Made by a program: the position numbers and the translations under genes
From: Deltaproteobacteria bacterium
GTDB lineage: Bacteria > Myxococcota_A > UBA9160 > UBA6930
Reading direction: 5' to 3'
Assembly: GCA_029261795.1 (NCBI GenBank)
Contig: JAJDAP010000079.1
Span: 37,119 to 101,118 of the forward strand
DNA: 64,000 bases
Notes under the pieces: model-generated
Told to the model about the DNA's origin: nothing
Databases searched by the model: none
What the model saw: only the letters and a program-made list of their open reading frames with translations
Shown here: in pieces, positions 24,371 to 34,196 of the stretch
Layout: the number at the start of each line of letters is the position of its first letter
Numbering within the stretch: position 1 is the first letter of the stretch

Positions 24371-25875
24371 AGTGGTCCAGACTCCTCGAAGGACTCGGCG
24401 CGGAATTGCACGGCGCCGACGATCCGATCATCCGCGGCATCGCCTACGACTCGCGAGCCGTTTCTCCGGGTGACTGCTTCGTCGCCTTGCGCGGCGAGTT
24501 GGCCGACGGACATGACTACGTCGACACGGCACTTCGTCTGGGCGCGGTCGCGCTGCTGCTCGAGGAGCCGCGCGAAGCGCCGGTACCGGTTGCCATCGCC
24601 GCGGACAGCCGACGCATGCTGGCTCCCCTGGCTGCGCGTTTCTTCGGCTCCCCGGCCAGCGAGCTGTCCTTGCTGGGCGTCACCGGCACCAATGGCAAGA
24701 CCAGCACGACCTACCTGGTCGAGGCGATCCTGCGCGCAGCGGGCCGGAATCCGGGATTGATCGGAACCGTCGAGATTCGTTATGCGGACGAGCACGAGCG
24801 CGCGGTGAACACGACACCGGAGAGTCTCGACCTGCAGCGCACCCTGCGCGCCATGCGGACTGCCGGCGTCGACGCGGTCGCGATGGAAGTTTCCTCCCAT
24901 GGCCTCGCCCTGGGTCGCGTCGAGGGCTGCCGATTCGCCGTCGCCGCGGTCACCAACGTGACCCAGGACCATCTCGACTTTCACGAGACGATGGAGGGCT
25001 ACCGCGATGCCAAGGCGCGCCTGTTCGATGCGTACCTCACCGAGGGCGGCTGCGCGGTGATCAATATCGACGATCCATCGGCGCCCACCTTCCTCGCCGC
25101 CGCCGAGCGCCGAGGCGCGCGCATCCTCCGCGTGAGTCGGGCTCCGGGCTCGGACGCCGAGATCCGGCTCCTCACTGCCGAGTACACCTTGACTGGGACG
25201 CGGGCCAGGGTCGCTGTCGGCGCGGACGAGTTCGAGATTTCGCTGCCCTTGCTAGGCGACTTCAACGTCGAGAACGCGCTCGTGGCCATCGGCGTCGGCG
25301 CTGCACTCGGGCTGTCGGGCGACGTCTTGGCGCGGGGAGTCGACGCCTGCCCGCAGGTTCCGGGGCGCATGGAGCGCGTCGGAGCCGAGATCGAAGGAGC
25401 ACCCACGTTGCTGGTCGACTACGCCCACACGCCCGATGCGGTGGACAAGTTGCTGCGCGCCGTGCGGCCACTCGCCAAGGGTCGCTTGATCACCGTGTTC
25501 GGCTGTGGCGGCGATCGCGACCGAACCAAGCGACCGCTGATGGCCGAAGCCGCCGCGTTCTCCAGCGATCGCGCCATTGCCACCAGCGACAACCCGCGCA
25601 CGGAGGATCCCGCGCGCATTCTCGCCGATGTCGAGGCCGGACTCGGCTCGATGAGCGCGGTGTCGGCCGAAGCACTCGACAGCACCGAACGCGGCTGCAC
25701 CACGATCCTGGATCGCCGCGAAGCCATCGACCTGGCCGTCAGGATTGCCGGGCCCGACGACGCGGTCGTGATCGCGGGCAAGGGGCACGAGGACTATCAG
25801 ATCATCGGACGGGAGAAGCTCCCCTTCGATGATCGCGAAGAAGCGGCCCGTGCCCTGCGGAGGCACCGCTCGTGA
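24367..25875 (+). CDS. murE: UDP-MurNAc-tripeptide synthetase MurE (meso-DAP type)
   Basis: This 502-residue Mur ligase starts at GTG 24367. It has an N-terminal UDP-sugar-binding domain, a central ATPase domain with GVTGTNGKTSTTYLVE, and a C-terminal domain with DNPR at residues 408-411, the motif that selects meso-diaminopimelate as the third stem-peptide residue. It acts after MurD in the cytoplasm. The DNPR motif predicts A1-gamma, Gram-negative-type peptidoglycan. Four-base overlaps join it to ftsI and murF. Confidence 0.95.
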   Translation: MKWSRLLEGLGAELHGADDPIIRGIAYDSRAVSPGDCFVALRGELADGHDYVDTALRLGAVALLLEEPREAPVPVAIAADSRRMLAPLAARFFGSPASELSLLGVTGTNGKTSTTYLVEAILRAAGRNPGLIGTVEIRYADEHERAVNTTPESLDLQRTLRAMRTAGVDAVAMEVSSHGLALGRVEGCRFAVAAVTNVTQDHLDFHETMEGYRDAKARLFDAYLTEGGCAVINIDDPSAPTFLAAAERRGARILRVSRAPGSDAEIRLLTAEYTLTGTRARVAVGADEFEISLPLLGDFNVENALVAIGVGAALGLSGDVLARGVDACPQVPGRMERVGAEIEGAPTLLVDYAHTPDAVDKLLRAVRPLAKGRLITVFGCGGDRDRTKRPLMAEAAAFSSDRAIATSDNPRTEDPARILADVEAGLGSMSAVSAEALDSTERGCTTILDRREAIDLAVRIAGPDDAVVIAGKGHEDYQIIGREKLPFDDREEAARALRRHRS

Positions 25876-27269
25876 GCGTGCGATTCGACGTGGCAGCGTT
25901 GATGCGCTGGGTCGGCGGTCGACTCGATCGCGGCACCCCCGGGACCCGCCTCTCGGGTGTCTCGACCGACACCCGAGCAGATCTGCGGGAATTGTTGTTC
26001 GTCGCGATCCGGGGGCCCAACCATGACGCCCACGCCTACCTGGCAGATGCCATCGCCGGCGGTGCTGGCGCGCTGCTGGTGGAGTCGGTGGCCACGGTAC
26101 CCGAGGGCGCGACGCTGCCGATTCTGCAGGTTCCGGATACGACCCTGGCGTTGGGCTCCGCCGCGGCTGGCCATCGCGGCGACTTCGACGGGCCCGTCAT
26201 CGCCATCACCGGCAGCAACGGCAAGACGACGACCAAGGAGATGTGCGCCGCGATCCTCTCGGTGAGCCGGGTGACGCACAAGAACCGCGGCAACCTGAAC
26301 AATGCCTACGGCCTGCCGCTGACGTTGCTGGGCCGGGAATCCGAACATCAGGTGCTGGTCGTCGAGATCGGCATGAACCACCGAGGCGAGATCGCTCCGC
26401 TGGCAAGCATTGCAGCGCCCACGGTCGGCGTGATCACGAACGTGGGCACCGCACACATCGAACACCTGGGAAGCCGCGAGGAGATCGCGCTCGAGAAAGG
26501 CGACCTGGTCGCCGCGCTCTCCGCGGAAGCGACCGCGGTCCTGAATGCCGACGACGCCCTCGTCTCCGAACAGGCCGCGCGCACGAATGCACAGGTCGTG
26601 ACGTTCGGCATCGATGCCGATGCGACGGTGCGTGCCGAGCAGATCGTCGACCACGGCGGTGACTTCAGCTTCCGACTGGTCGCGCCCGAAGGCTCGACGG
26701 ACATCCGGATCGCCGGACTCGGCGTTCCGACCGTCAGCAACGCACTCGCTGCCGCCGCTGCGGCGCTGGCTGCGGGCACGTCGCTCGGCGATCTCGGCCC
26801 GGGCCTCGCGGCCTATCAACCCGAGTCCGGCCGCATGGCGATGCGCGTCCTCGCGAACGGCATCACGCTCGTCGACGATTCCTACAACGCGAATCCGCAA
26901 TCGATGCGGGTCGCCCTCGAGAGCCTGGCCCGCAACGCCGGCCCCGGCCGGGGCGTCGCCGTCGTTGGAGACATGGGCGAACTCGGCGCACATACCGATC
27001 AGGCCCATCGCGATGCCGGAAGCGCAGTCGCCGAACTCGGGATCAGCGGACTGGTCGCGCTCGGGAGCCACGCAGAGCGCATCATCGACGCGGCCGTCGC
27101 CGAAGGCCTCGACCCCGTGCGCGCGCGCACCGCCAAGGATCACGACGAAGCCGCTGACACCGCGCGCTCACTCGCCGGCGACGACGACTGGATTCTCGTC
27201 AAGGGATCTCGAGCCATGCGCATGGAACAGGTCGTGAACCGTATCGTGCGCACCGGAGGGGAAGCCTAG
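25872..27269 (+). CDS. murF: UDP-MurNAc-tripeptide--D-Ala-D-Ala ligase MurF
   Basis: This 465-residue Mur ligase starts at GTG 25872. It has the GVSTDTRADL N-terminal motif of MurE/F proteins, the ATP loop ITGSNGKTTTKEM, the NLNNAYGLPLTLL segment and a C-terminal domain with LVDDSYNANPQSM, all typical of MurF. It adds D-Ala-D-Ala to finish the pentapeptide. The D-Ala-D-Ala ligase gene itself is not in this cluster. The stop overlaps the GTG of mraY by one base. Confidence 0.95.
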   Translation: MSVRFDVAALMRWVGGRLDRGTPGTRLSGVSTDTRADLRELLFVAIRGPNHDAHAYLADAIAGGAGALLVESVATVPEGATLPILQVPDTTLALGSAAAGHRGDFDGPVIAITGSNGKTTTKEMCAAILSVSRVTHKNRGNLNNAYGLPLTLLGRESEHQVLVVEIGMNHRGEIAPLASIAAPTVGVITNVGTAHIEHLGSREEIALEKGDLVAALSAEATAVLNADDALVSEQAARTNAQVVTFGIDADATVRAEQIVDHGGDFSFRLVAPEGSTDIRIAGLGVPTVSNALAAAAAALAAGTSLGDLGPGLAAYQPESGRMAMRVLANGITLVDDSYNANPQSMRVALESLARNAGPGRGVAVVGDMGELGAHTDQAHRDAGSAVAELGISGLVALGSHAERIIDAAVAEGLDPVRARTAKDHDEAADTARSLAGDDDWILVKGSRAMRMEQVVNRIVRTGGEA

Positions 27270-28342
27270 TGCTCTATCACCTGCTGGTTCCGCTGTCGGA
27301 CGTCTACAGCGTCCTGAACGTCTTCCGCTACATCACGTTCCGCACGGCAGCCGCCACCTTGACGGCTCTGTTCCTGGCCTTCGTCGTGGGCCCGCCGTTG
27401 ATCCGTCGCTTGCAGAATCTTCGCGCGGGGCAGCCGATTCGTGAGATCGGACCGGACCACCAACACAAGGAAGGCACGCCGACGATGGGCGGCCTGTTGA
27501 TCTTGTTGTCGCTCGTCGTCTCCGTGCTGCTCTGGGCCGACCTCACCAATCGTGCCATCTGGTCCGTCTTGATCCTGACGCTCGGATACGGCGTGCTCGG
27601 ATTCGTCGACGACTACCGAAAGGTGACCGAGCAACACAGCGACGGCGTCTCGGCGCGCACCAAGCTCCTGTGGCAGACCGCGTTGGCGCTCGGCGTCAGT
27701 CTGCTGATCTTCACGGACCCGAGCTTCGATGGTCAGCTGCAGGTGCCATTCTTCAAGACCTTCACCCCCCACATCGGCTGGCTCTACGTGCCGCTCGCGG
27801 CCTTCGTCATCGTCGCCGCCAGCAACGGCGTGAATCTCACCGACGGGCTCGACGGTCTCGCGATCGGCCCGGTGATGATCGCCTCGGGCACCTTCCTGAT
27901 CCTCGCCTACGTCGCCGGCCACGCGGGATTGGCCGAGTACCTGGCGGTCAAGAGCGTCCCTGGCAGCGGTCAGCTGGCGATCTTCTGCGGTGCCCTGGTC
28001 GGAGGCAGCCTCGGTTTCCTGTGGTTCAACTCGTACCCGGCCCAACTGTTCATGGGCGATGTGGGCGCACTGGCACTGGGTGGCGCACTCGGTGCGATCG
28101 CCGTGCATATCCGCCAGGAAATCCTGCTCGCCGTCGTCGGCGGCATCTTCGTGGTGGAGACGTTCTCGGTGATCATCCAGGTGGCCTGGTTCAAGACGAC
28201 CGGCAAGCGCGTCTTCCTGATGGCACCGATCCATCATCACTTCGAAGAAGCCGGCTGGGCGGAACAGAAGATCGTGGTCCGCTTCTGGATCATCTCGATC
28301 ATCCTCGCGCTCGTGGCACTTTCATCCTTGAAGCTTCGTTAG
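27269..28342 (+). CDS. mraY: Phospho-MurNAc-pentapeptide transferase MraY
   Basis: This 357-residue polytopic membrane protein with about ten helices starts at GTG 27269. Hallmarks are EGTPTMGGLLIL, the catalytic aspartates in FVDDYRK and NLTDGLDGLA, FMGDVGALALGG and the substrate-binding MAPIHHHFEE. It transfers phospho-MurNAc-pentapeptide to undecaprenyl phosphate to make lipid I, which MurG then glycosylates. Length and motifs are standard. Confidence 0.95.
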   Translation: MLYHLLVPLSDVYSVLNVFRYITFRTAAATLTALFLAFVVGPPLIRRLQNLRAGQPIREIGPDHQHKEGTPTMGGLLILLSLVVSVLLWADLTNRAIWSVLILTLGYGVLGFVDDYRKVTEQHSDGVSARTKLLWQTALALGVSLLIFTDPSFDGQLQVPFFKTFTPHIGWLYVPLAAFVIVAASNGVNLTDGLDGLAIGPVMIASGTFLILAYVAGHAGLAEYLAVKSVPGSGQLAIFCGALVGGSLGFLWFNSYPAQLFMGDVGALALGGALGAIAVHIRQEILLAVVGGIFVVETFSVIIQVAWFKTTGKRVFLMAPIHHHFEEAGWAEQKIVVRFWIISIILALVALSSLKLR

Positions 28343-28353
28343 GCGGCGACATC

Positions 28354-29664
28354 GTGCTCGAACTGGCAGGAAAGAAGGTCCTCGTGATCGGTCTCGGAGT
28401 CTCCGGGCGGAGCGCGGCCGCCTTCTGTGCTGAGCGCGGCGCGCACGTGGTGGCAAGCGACGAACGCACGGACCTGGTGCCTCCCGATCTCCCGGATGAG
28501 ATCGAAATCGTGCTTGGCGACGCCCTCCCCGACCCCGCCGACTTCGACATCGTGGTTCCGAGCCCGGGTGTCCCGCGCGCTCGCTATGCCGAGCGCGCGA
28601 AGGTCGCCTGGGGAGACCTCGAACTGGCCTATCGCTCCCTCCCGGTGCCCATCGTTGCGGTGACCGGAACCAACGGGAAATCGACGACCGTACGGCTGAT
28701 CGAGGCCATGCTTCGAGCCGGTGGCCTGCGCGCCCGCGCAGCCGGGAACATCGGCGACGCCGCATTGGGCCTGGTCGGCGAAGCGCTCGATATCGCGATC
28801 CTCGAGGTCTCTTCGTTCCAGCTCGAAGCGGTGGATTCCTTCCACCCACGGGTGGCCGTCATCCTCGGCTGCACGCCCGACCACCTCGACCGACATGGAT
28901 CGTTCGAGCGCTATCTGGCCGAGAAGCTCCGGATCTTCTCCCGTCAGGAGGCGAGTGATGTGGCGATCGTGAACGCGGACGACGCCAGCGTGCTCGCTGC
29001 CAGCGAGCATGTGGCCAGCGAACGCTGGCTCTATTCGACCCGGCGTCCGGTCGAGGTCGGCGCATTCGTCGAGGCGGGCGGTCTGCGTTTGCGGATCCCT
29101 GCCGGGGATTTCGTGCTTCCACTCGACGTGGGTGAGATGTTCTCCGGCCCCTTGCTAGGCAATGTGCTCGCCTCGCTGCTCGCGGCGACCGCGCTCGGCG
29201 TGGCCCCGGAGCAGGCGCTCGCGGGCCTCGCCCGGTTCCACCCGCTCCCCCATCGCATGGAGCGGATCGCCGAACGCGACGGCGTGGCCTGGATCGACGA
29301 TTCCAAGGCCACGAACCCGGGCGCGGCAGCCGCAGCCATCGCGGCCGTGGGTGGCCCGATCCTCTGGATCGCCGGCGGACGCAGCAAGGGCACCGGTTTT
29401 GCCGAACTCCGGCAGGCGCCCCTCGCGCGCGTCCGTTTGCTGCTCGCGATCGGTGAGGCCTCCGCCGAACTTGCCGACGAACTCTCCGACCGGGTCGCCG
29501 TCGAGCCTTGCGAAACCCTGGCCCGAGCCGTGGCGCGCGCTGCGGAACTCGCGCGCGAAGGCGATGCCGTCTTGCTGGCCCCGGCCTGCGCCAGCTTCGA
29601 CCAGTTTGCGGGCTTTGCTGCTCGCGGCGAAGCCTTCCGAAAGCTCGTCGAGGCCAGCAAATGA
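28354..29664 (+). CDS. murD: UDP-MurNAc-L-alanine--D-glutamate ligase MurD
   Basis: This 436-residue Mur ligase has an N-terminal Rossmann-like domain (KVLVIGLGVSGRSAAAF), the ATP loop VTGTNGKSTTVRL, the LEVSSFQLE block that distinguishes MurD, and the C-terminal WIDDSKATNPGAA motif. It adds D-Glu to UDP-MurNAc-L-Ala. I chose GTG 28354, eleven bases after the mraY stop, because it directly precedes the conserved beginning; the same frame is open far upstream inside mraY. Its stop overlaps the ftsW ATG. Confidence 0.94.
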   Translation: MLELAGKKVLVIGLGVSGRSAAAFCAERGAHVVASDERTDLVPPDLPDEIEIVLGDALPDPADFDIVVPSPGVPRARYAERAKVAWGDLELAYRSLPVPIVAVTGTNGKSTTVRLIEAMLRAGGLRARAAGNIGDAALGLVGEALDIAILEVSSFQLEAVDSFHPRVAVILGCTPDHLDRHGSFERYLAEKLRIFSRQEASDVAIVNADDASVLAASEHVASERWLYSTRRPVEVGAFVEAGGLRLRIPAGDFVLPLDVGEMFSGPLLGNVLASLLAATALGVAPEQALAGLARFHPLPHRMERIAERDGVAWIDDSKATNPGAAAAAIAAVGGPILWIAGGRSKGTGFAELRQAPLARVRLLLAIGEASAELADELSDRVAVEPCETLARAVARAAELAREGDAVLLAPACASFDQFAGFAARGEAFRKLVEASK

Positions 29665-30782
29665 GCGCGCGCCAGGATGCGATGCGAGCGACCGAAGCCC
29701 AGGGCGCCCTGCTCGCCGCAGTCGGCTTGTTGGCTGCCTGTGGTGCTGTGGCCGTGTTCAGTGCGACCGCGCCGTTGGCGATGGATCAGACCGTCCCGCC
29801 GCACTTCCTGCGTCACGCGGCCGCGCTCACGATCGGCGGGTTCGTCGCCTTCGCCGCGTCCCGGCTGCCGCTGGCGACCCTGCGGACGCTGTCGCTGCCG
29901 CTCTACGCGCTCTCGCTGATCGCACTCGCGGCCACGCTCGGGGTCGGGCGCACAGCGGGTGGCGCGCAGCGCTGGCTGGCGATTCCCGGCATGGGCCTCA
30001 GCTTCCAGCCCGCAGAACTCGTCAAGTTGACCACCGTCCTGGCCGTCGCCTTCACGCTCTCACGCAAGGACGGACGGGCGGAAGTGACCGGGCGCCAGTT
30101 GTTGACGGCCCTGGGTCTCGCCATCCTCCCGGCCTCCCTCTGCCTGTTACAGCCGGATCTCGGCTCGGCCGTGATCCTGTGCGTGCTTGCCGGCGGCCTG
30201 TTGTTCGTGGCCGGAGCTCGCGTCAGCCACCTTGCACTCCCGGCGCTCTGCTCCGTTGCGGGCTTGGGCATCTACGTCGCGCTGCGTCCCTACGCGCTGC
30301 GGCGCTGGGTCGGCTTCCTGGATCCCTGGTCGCGGGCGTCCACCGAGGGTTTCCAGCTCGTGCAATCGTTCGTGGCCTTCGGGCGCGGAGGTGTGACCGG
30401 CGTCGGCGTCGGCGACGGCCGCCAGAAGCTCTTCTACCTGCCCGAAGCGCATAACGACTTCATTCTCTCGGTCGTGGCCGAGGAGACCGGCCTGATCGGC
30501 GTGGTCTTCATCCTGGGTGCCTTCGCAGCACTGTTGGTGGCGGGCGTGCGCATTGCCATCGGCAGCAAGGATCGCTTCGCTCTCCTTCTCGGAACCGGTG
30601 CCACGATGTTGCTCACGCTACCGGCGGCGCTGAATGCGGCCGTCGTGATGGGCTGCTTGCCGACCAAGGGTCTCACGCTTCCCTTCCTCTCGTACGGCCG
30701 TACCTCGTTGCTGGTCTCCTGCCTCGCCGTAGGCCTGCTGATCGCGGTGGCGCGGCCAATCGCCGAACGGAGACGCCGATGA
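29661..30782 (+). CDS. ftsW: Septal peptidoglycan polymerase FtsW (SEDS family)
   Basis: This 373-residue SEDS glycosyltransferase with about ten transmembrane helices has ARRxxxxP-type features (TAGGAQRWLAIPG), FQPAELVKL, the QPDLGSAVIL block holding the catalytic Asp, EAHNDFILSVVAEETG and LTLPFLSYGRTSLL. Most FtsW proteins read SYGGSS at the last motif; here it is SYGRTS. It polymerises lipid II at the septum with FtsI. ATG 29661 overlaps the murD stop (ATGA). Confidence 0.93.
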   Translation: MSARQDAMRATEAQGALLAAVGLLAACGAVAVFSATAPLAMDQTVPPHFLRHAAALTIGGFVAFAASRLPLATLRTLSLPLYALSLIALAATLGVGRTAGGAQRWLAIPGMGLSFQPAELVKLTTVLAVAFTLSRKDGRAEVTGRQLLTALGLAILPASLCLLQPDLGSAVILCVLAGGLLFVAGARVSHLALPALCSVAGLGIYVALRPYALRRWVGFLDPWSRASTEGFQLVQSFVAFGRGGVTGVGVGDGRQKLFYLPEAHNDFILSVVAEETGLIGVVFILGAFAALLVAGVRIAIGSKDRFALLLGTGATMLLTLPAALNAAVVMGCLPTKGLTLPFLSYGRTSLLVSCLAVGLLIAVARPIAERRRR

Positions 30783-31870
30783 CCTTCGTGATTGCCGGCG
30801 GTGGGACCGGTGGACATGTGACGCCGGCACTGGCACTCGGCGAAGAGCTGATGCGTCGTGGCGAGAAGGCACTTTTCATCGGCACCGACCGCGGAATCGA
30901 GCAGCGGCTCGTGCCCGAGGCGGGCTTCGAACTCGTGACGTTGCGCTCGCGGCCGTTCATCGGCCGCCGCCCGCTCGAACGGGTGACGTCCCTGTTGGCG
31001 CTCGGCTTCGAGGCCCTGCGCGCCCTGCCAATCCTGCGCGCCCACAAGGCCAGCATCGTGATCGCGGTCGGTGGTTATGCCTCGCTGCCGCCGGCCTTCG
31101 CCGGCTTCTTGTTGCGCATTCCCGTGGTCTTGCTGAATCCGGATGCGGCGCCGGGCCTGGCGAATCGGATCCTGTCGCGGATCGCCCGACGCATCTTCGT
31201 TTCGTTCCCGAACTCGGCCGAGCATTTCGGGAAGCCCGAACGCGTCCGCGCAACGGGCGTTCCGCTACGTCGGGCCCTGCTCGACGCCTTCGCCGACGCC
31301 CCCGACCCTGCCGCCGACGACAGCCGCCACCTGTTCGCCTTCGGGGGGAGTCTGGGCGCAAGGCAGATCAACGACGCCTTGCTTGCGGCAGCACCGAAGC
31401 TCGACAAAGCGCGCCTGCGGATCGCTCATCAGACCGGGCGCGACGAACGAGACCGCGTTGCGGCCGGTTGGCAGGCAGCCGGTTTCGAGGCCGACGTCGT
31501 CGCTTTCGAGAACGACATGCCCGGCCGCTACCGCTGGGCAGACCTCATCGTCTGTCGCGCCGGAGCGATCTCGGTGGCCGAGCTCGCGCTTGCGGGGCGC
31601 CCGGCCCTCCTGGTACCGCTGGCCCACGTCGGCGGTGGCGAGCAGCGAGCGAACGCGCGCGAACTCGAACGCGCGGGTGCCGCCGTCGTGTTCGACGGCG
31701 CCGGTTTCTCCCAGGACGACTTCGCCGAGACGCTTCGCGCTTTGCTCGACGACGAGGCGCGCCTCGCCGAGATGGGCCGCGCCGCGGCCGCCCTGGCCAG
31801 GCCCGATGCGGCCCACGATGTCATCGAGGAGTGCCATGCGCTGCTCGAAACCGAGCGGAGGGCCGCATGA
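30779..31870 (+). CDS. murG: UDP-GlcNAc:lipid I transferase MurG
   Basis: This 363-residue GT28 glycosyltransferase has the N-terminal G-loop AGGGTGGHVTPALALG, the second G-loop FAFGGSLGARQINDAL and the acceptor/donor segment VCRAGAISVAELALAG with PLAHVGGGEQRANA. It is peripheral on the inner face of the membrane and makes lipid II from lipid I. Overlaps of 4 bases join it to ftsW and murC. Confidence 0.95.
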   Translation: MTFVIAGGGTGGHVTPALALGEELMRRGEKALFIGTDRGIEQRLVPEAGFELVTLRSRPFIGRRPLERVTSLLALGFEALRALPILRAHKASIVIAVGGYASLPPAFAGFLLRIPVVLLNPDAAPGLANRILSRIARRIFVSFPNSAEHFGKPERVRATGVPLRRALLDAFADAPDPAADDSRHLFAFGGSLGARQINDALLAAAPKLDKARLRIAHQTGRDERDRVAAGWQAAGFEADVVAFENDMPGRYRWADLIVCRAGAISVAELALAGRPALLVPLAHVGGGEQRANARELERAGAAVVFDGAGFSQDDFAETLRALLDDEARLAEMGRAAAALARPDAAHDVIEECHALLETERRAA

Positions 31871-33282
31871 GCGATCGCCTGCGCCAGCTCCAGCGCGTCC
31901 ACTTCGTCGGAATCGGCGGGATCGGGATGTGTGGCATCGCCGAGCTCTTGTTGGTTCGCGGCCATCGGGTCAGCGGCACCGACCTCGCCGACGGGCCCAC
32001 CGTGGAACGGCTGCGACGGCTCGGTGCCGAAGTCTTCATCGGGCATGATGCCGGTAGCGTGGGAGACGCGGACGTCGTCGTCGTCTCGTCAGCCATCCGC
32101 GCCAACAATCCCGAAGTGAAGGAAGCCGAGCGCCGCGGCATCCCGGTCATTCCGCGCGCCGAGATGCTGGCCGAACTGATGCGCCTCCAGGACGGGATCG
32201 CCGTCGCCGGGACCCACGGCAAGACCACGACCACTTCATTGATCGCCCACATCCTCGCCGCCGCCGGACTCGACCCGACCGTCGTGGTGGGCGGGCGCGT
32301 TATGGGCGCGAACCATCCGGACGGCGATGCCCCGGAGCGCACGGGCGCCCGGCTTGGGCAGGGCTCCTTGATGGTGGCGGAGGCGGACGAGAGTGACGGT
32401 TCGTTCCTGCGCTTGTCGCCCGTCATCGCCGTCGTCACGAACATCGAGCCGGAGCATCTCGATCACTACGGTAGCGCCGAGGCACTGGACGCGGCCTTCG
32501 TCGAGTTCGCCAATCGCCTTCCCTTCTGGGGACACGCGGTGCTCGGCATCGATGACCCCGGCGTCCAGCGCCTGCTTCCGCGCATCACGCGGCGACGCAC
32601 GACCTTCGGCTTCTCGGCCCAGGCAGATTGGCGCGCGCTCCAGGTCGCGGCTGCCGGCGGCGGCATGCGCTTCGAGGTCTCCCGAGGCGGCGAGCCGATG
32701 GGCCGCGTCGAACTCGCCATCCCGGGCCTGCACAACGTCGCCAACGCCCTCGCCGCGCTCGCGGTCGCTGGCGAGACGGGCGTCTCGTTCGACAGCGCCG
32801 CCGAAGCCCTCGGGAACTTCGCCGGGGTGGAACGTCGCTTCGAACACAAGGGCGAGGCGCGAGGGGTCCGGGTGGTCGATGACTACGGCCACCATCCGAC
32901 CGAAGTACGCGCGACCCTGGCGGCTGCCCGCGGCATGCACGCGGGCCGGCTGGTCGTGATCTTCCAGCCGCATCGCTATTCGCGCACGCGAGATCACTTC
33001 GAGGACTTCGCCGCCGCCTTCCACGAAGCCGACCTCCTCGTGCTGACCGAGATCTACGCTGCCAGCGAACCCAAGATCCCGGGAATCGAAGCTGCCAGCC
33101 TCGCTGAAGCCATCCGCGCCCGCGGCCACCGGGATGTGCGATTCGTCGCCGACCTCGAGCAGGTCCCCAGCGCTCTCGTGAACGAGCTCGAAGCGGGAGA
33201 CCTGGTCTTGACGCTCGGCGCCGGGAGCATTTCACGAATCGGGCCGAAGATCCTGGCCAGCCTCGAGGGGGGACTCGGATGA
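31867..33282 (+). CDS. murC: UDP-MurNAc--L-alanine ligase MurC
   Basis: This 471-residue Mur ligase has the GIGGIGMCGIAELL Rossmann motif near the N-terminus, the ATP loop AVAGTHGKTTTTSLIAHI, EADESDGSF, and the C-terminal DYGHHPTEVRATL and FQPHRYSRTRDHF blocks, all diagnostic of MurC. It catalyses the first peptide step, adding L-Ala to UDP-MurNAc. ATG 31867 overlaps the murG stop; the longer open frame upstream lies inside murG. Confidence 0.95.
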   Translation: MSDRLRQLQRVHFVGIGGIGMCGIAELLLVRGHRVSGTDLADGPTVERLRRLGAEVFIGHDAGSVGDADVVVVSSAIRANNPEVKEAERRGIPVIPRAEMLAELMRLQDGIAVAGTHGKTTTTSLIAHILAAAGLDPTVVVGGRVMGANHPDGDAPERTGARLGQGSLMVAEADESDGSFLRLSPVIAVVTNIEPEHLDHYGSAEALDAAFVEFANRLPFWGHAVLGIDDPGVQRLLPRITRRRTTFGFSAQADWRALQVAAAGGGMRFEVSRGGEPMGRVELAIPGLHNVANALAALAVAGETGVSFDSAAEALGNFAGVERRFEHKGEARGVRVVDDYGHHPTEVRATLAAARGMHAGRLVVIFQPHRYSRTRDHFEDFAAAFHEADLLVLTEIYAASEPKIPGIEAASLAEAIRARGHRDVRFVADLEQVPSALVNELEAGDLVLTLGAGSISRIGPKILASLEGGLG

Positions 33283-34196
33283 TCGAGAAGCCCATCCAGG
33301 ACGAGTTCTCGGACCTGTTAGGCGAGAACGTACGCTTCGATGTCGACACCAGCCGCATGACTTCATTGCGCGTGGGGGGACTGGCTGACGCCGTGGCGAC
33401 GCCGCGCGACCGGATCGAACTGGCCTCACTTCTCGAACTCTGCGCGCGGCATCGCGTGCGGCACCGGACCATCGGCCGCGGCTTCAACACCATCGTGCGC
33501 GACGAGGGCGTCGACGGCGTACTGATCCAGCTATCGAGTTTCAAGCGCCTGGAAGAGCGACCCGACGGAGCACTCCGCGCGGAGGCCGGTGTCAGCCACG
33601 CCACACTGACGGGGTTCTGCCGGGACCGCGGCCTCGCCGGGCTCGAGTTCGGCGCTGGAATCCCGGGCTGCGTGGGCGGTTGGATCGCCATGAACGCGGG
33701 CGTTCCAGATCGCGAGACCAAGGACGCGGTGCTCGAGCTGGAGGTGATGAGCCCGACCGGGTGCAAGCGCCGGCACCTCTCCCGCAAGGGCCTCGATTTC
33801 CGCTACCGGGGCCTGCGCGGCCTGGCGCCGGGCTCGGTCTTGCTCTCAGCGTTGCTAGGCGTGAAGAACTCGAAGCGCGAGGCGGTCAAGGCCGAGATCG
33901 ACCGACATCTCGCCAAGCGCGCGGGCACCCAGCCCCTCGACCAGCCGTCTTGTGGCTCGGTCTTCCGCAACCCGCCGCGGGGCCATGCCGGGCGGCTGAT
34001 CGAAGCCGCGGGCTTGAAGGGCGAACGCCGCGGTGGCGCTCGGATCTCGACGCTCCACGCGAACTTCATCGTGAACGAAGGCGGTGCGACTGCGGCCGAC
34101 GTTCTCGCCCTGATCGGCCAGGCACGCGCCACGGTGCGGATGCGCACGGGCATCGAGCTGACGCCGGAAGTCCGAATCTGGGGGAGGGAACTCTGA
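33279..34196 (+). CDS. murB: UDP-N-acetylenolpyruvoylglucosamine reductase MurB
   Basis: This 305-residue FAD enzyme of the type II class has the TSLRVGGLADAVATP FAD motif, TIGRGFNTIV, GIPGCVGGWIAMNAG, the catalytic-serine block CGSVFRNPP and the late STLHANFIVNEGGATAADV motif with the catalytic Glu downstream of it. It reduces enolpyruvyl-UDP-GlcNAc to UDP-MurNAc. It is directly followed by ftsQ with a one-base overlap; the ddl gene often found between them is absent. Confidence 0.94.
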   Translation: MIEKPIQDEFSDLLGENVRFDVDTSRMTSLRVGGLADAVATPRDRIELASLLELCARHRVRHRTIGRGFNTIVRDEGVDGVLIQLSSFKRLEERPDGALRAEAGVSHATLTGFCRDRGLAGLEFGAGIPGCVGGWIAMNAGVPDRETKDAVLELEVMSPTGCKRRHLSRKGLDFRYRGLRGLAPGSVLLSALLGVKNSKREAVKAEIDRHLAKRAGTQPLDQPSCGSVFRNPPRGHAGRLIEAAGLKGERRGGARISTLHANFIVNEGGATAADVLALIGQARATVRMRTGIELTPEVRIWGREL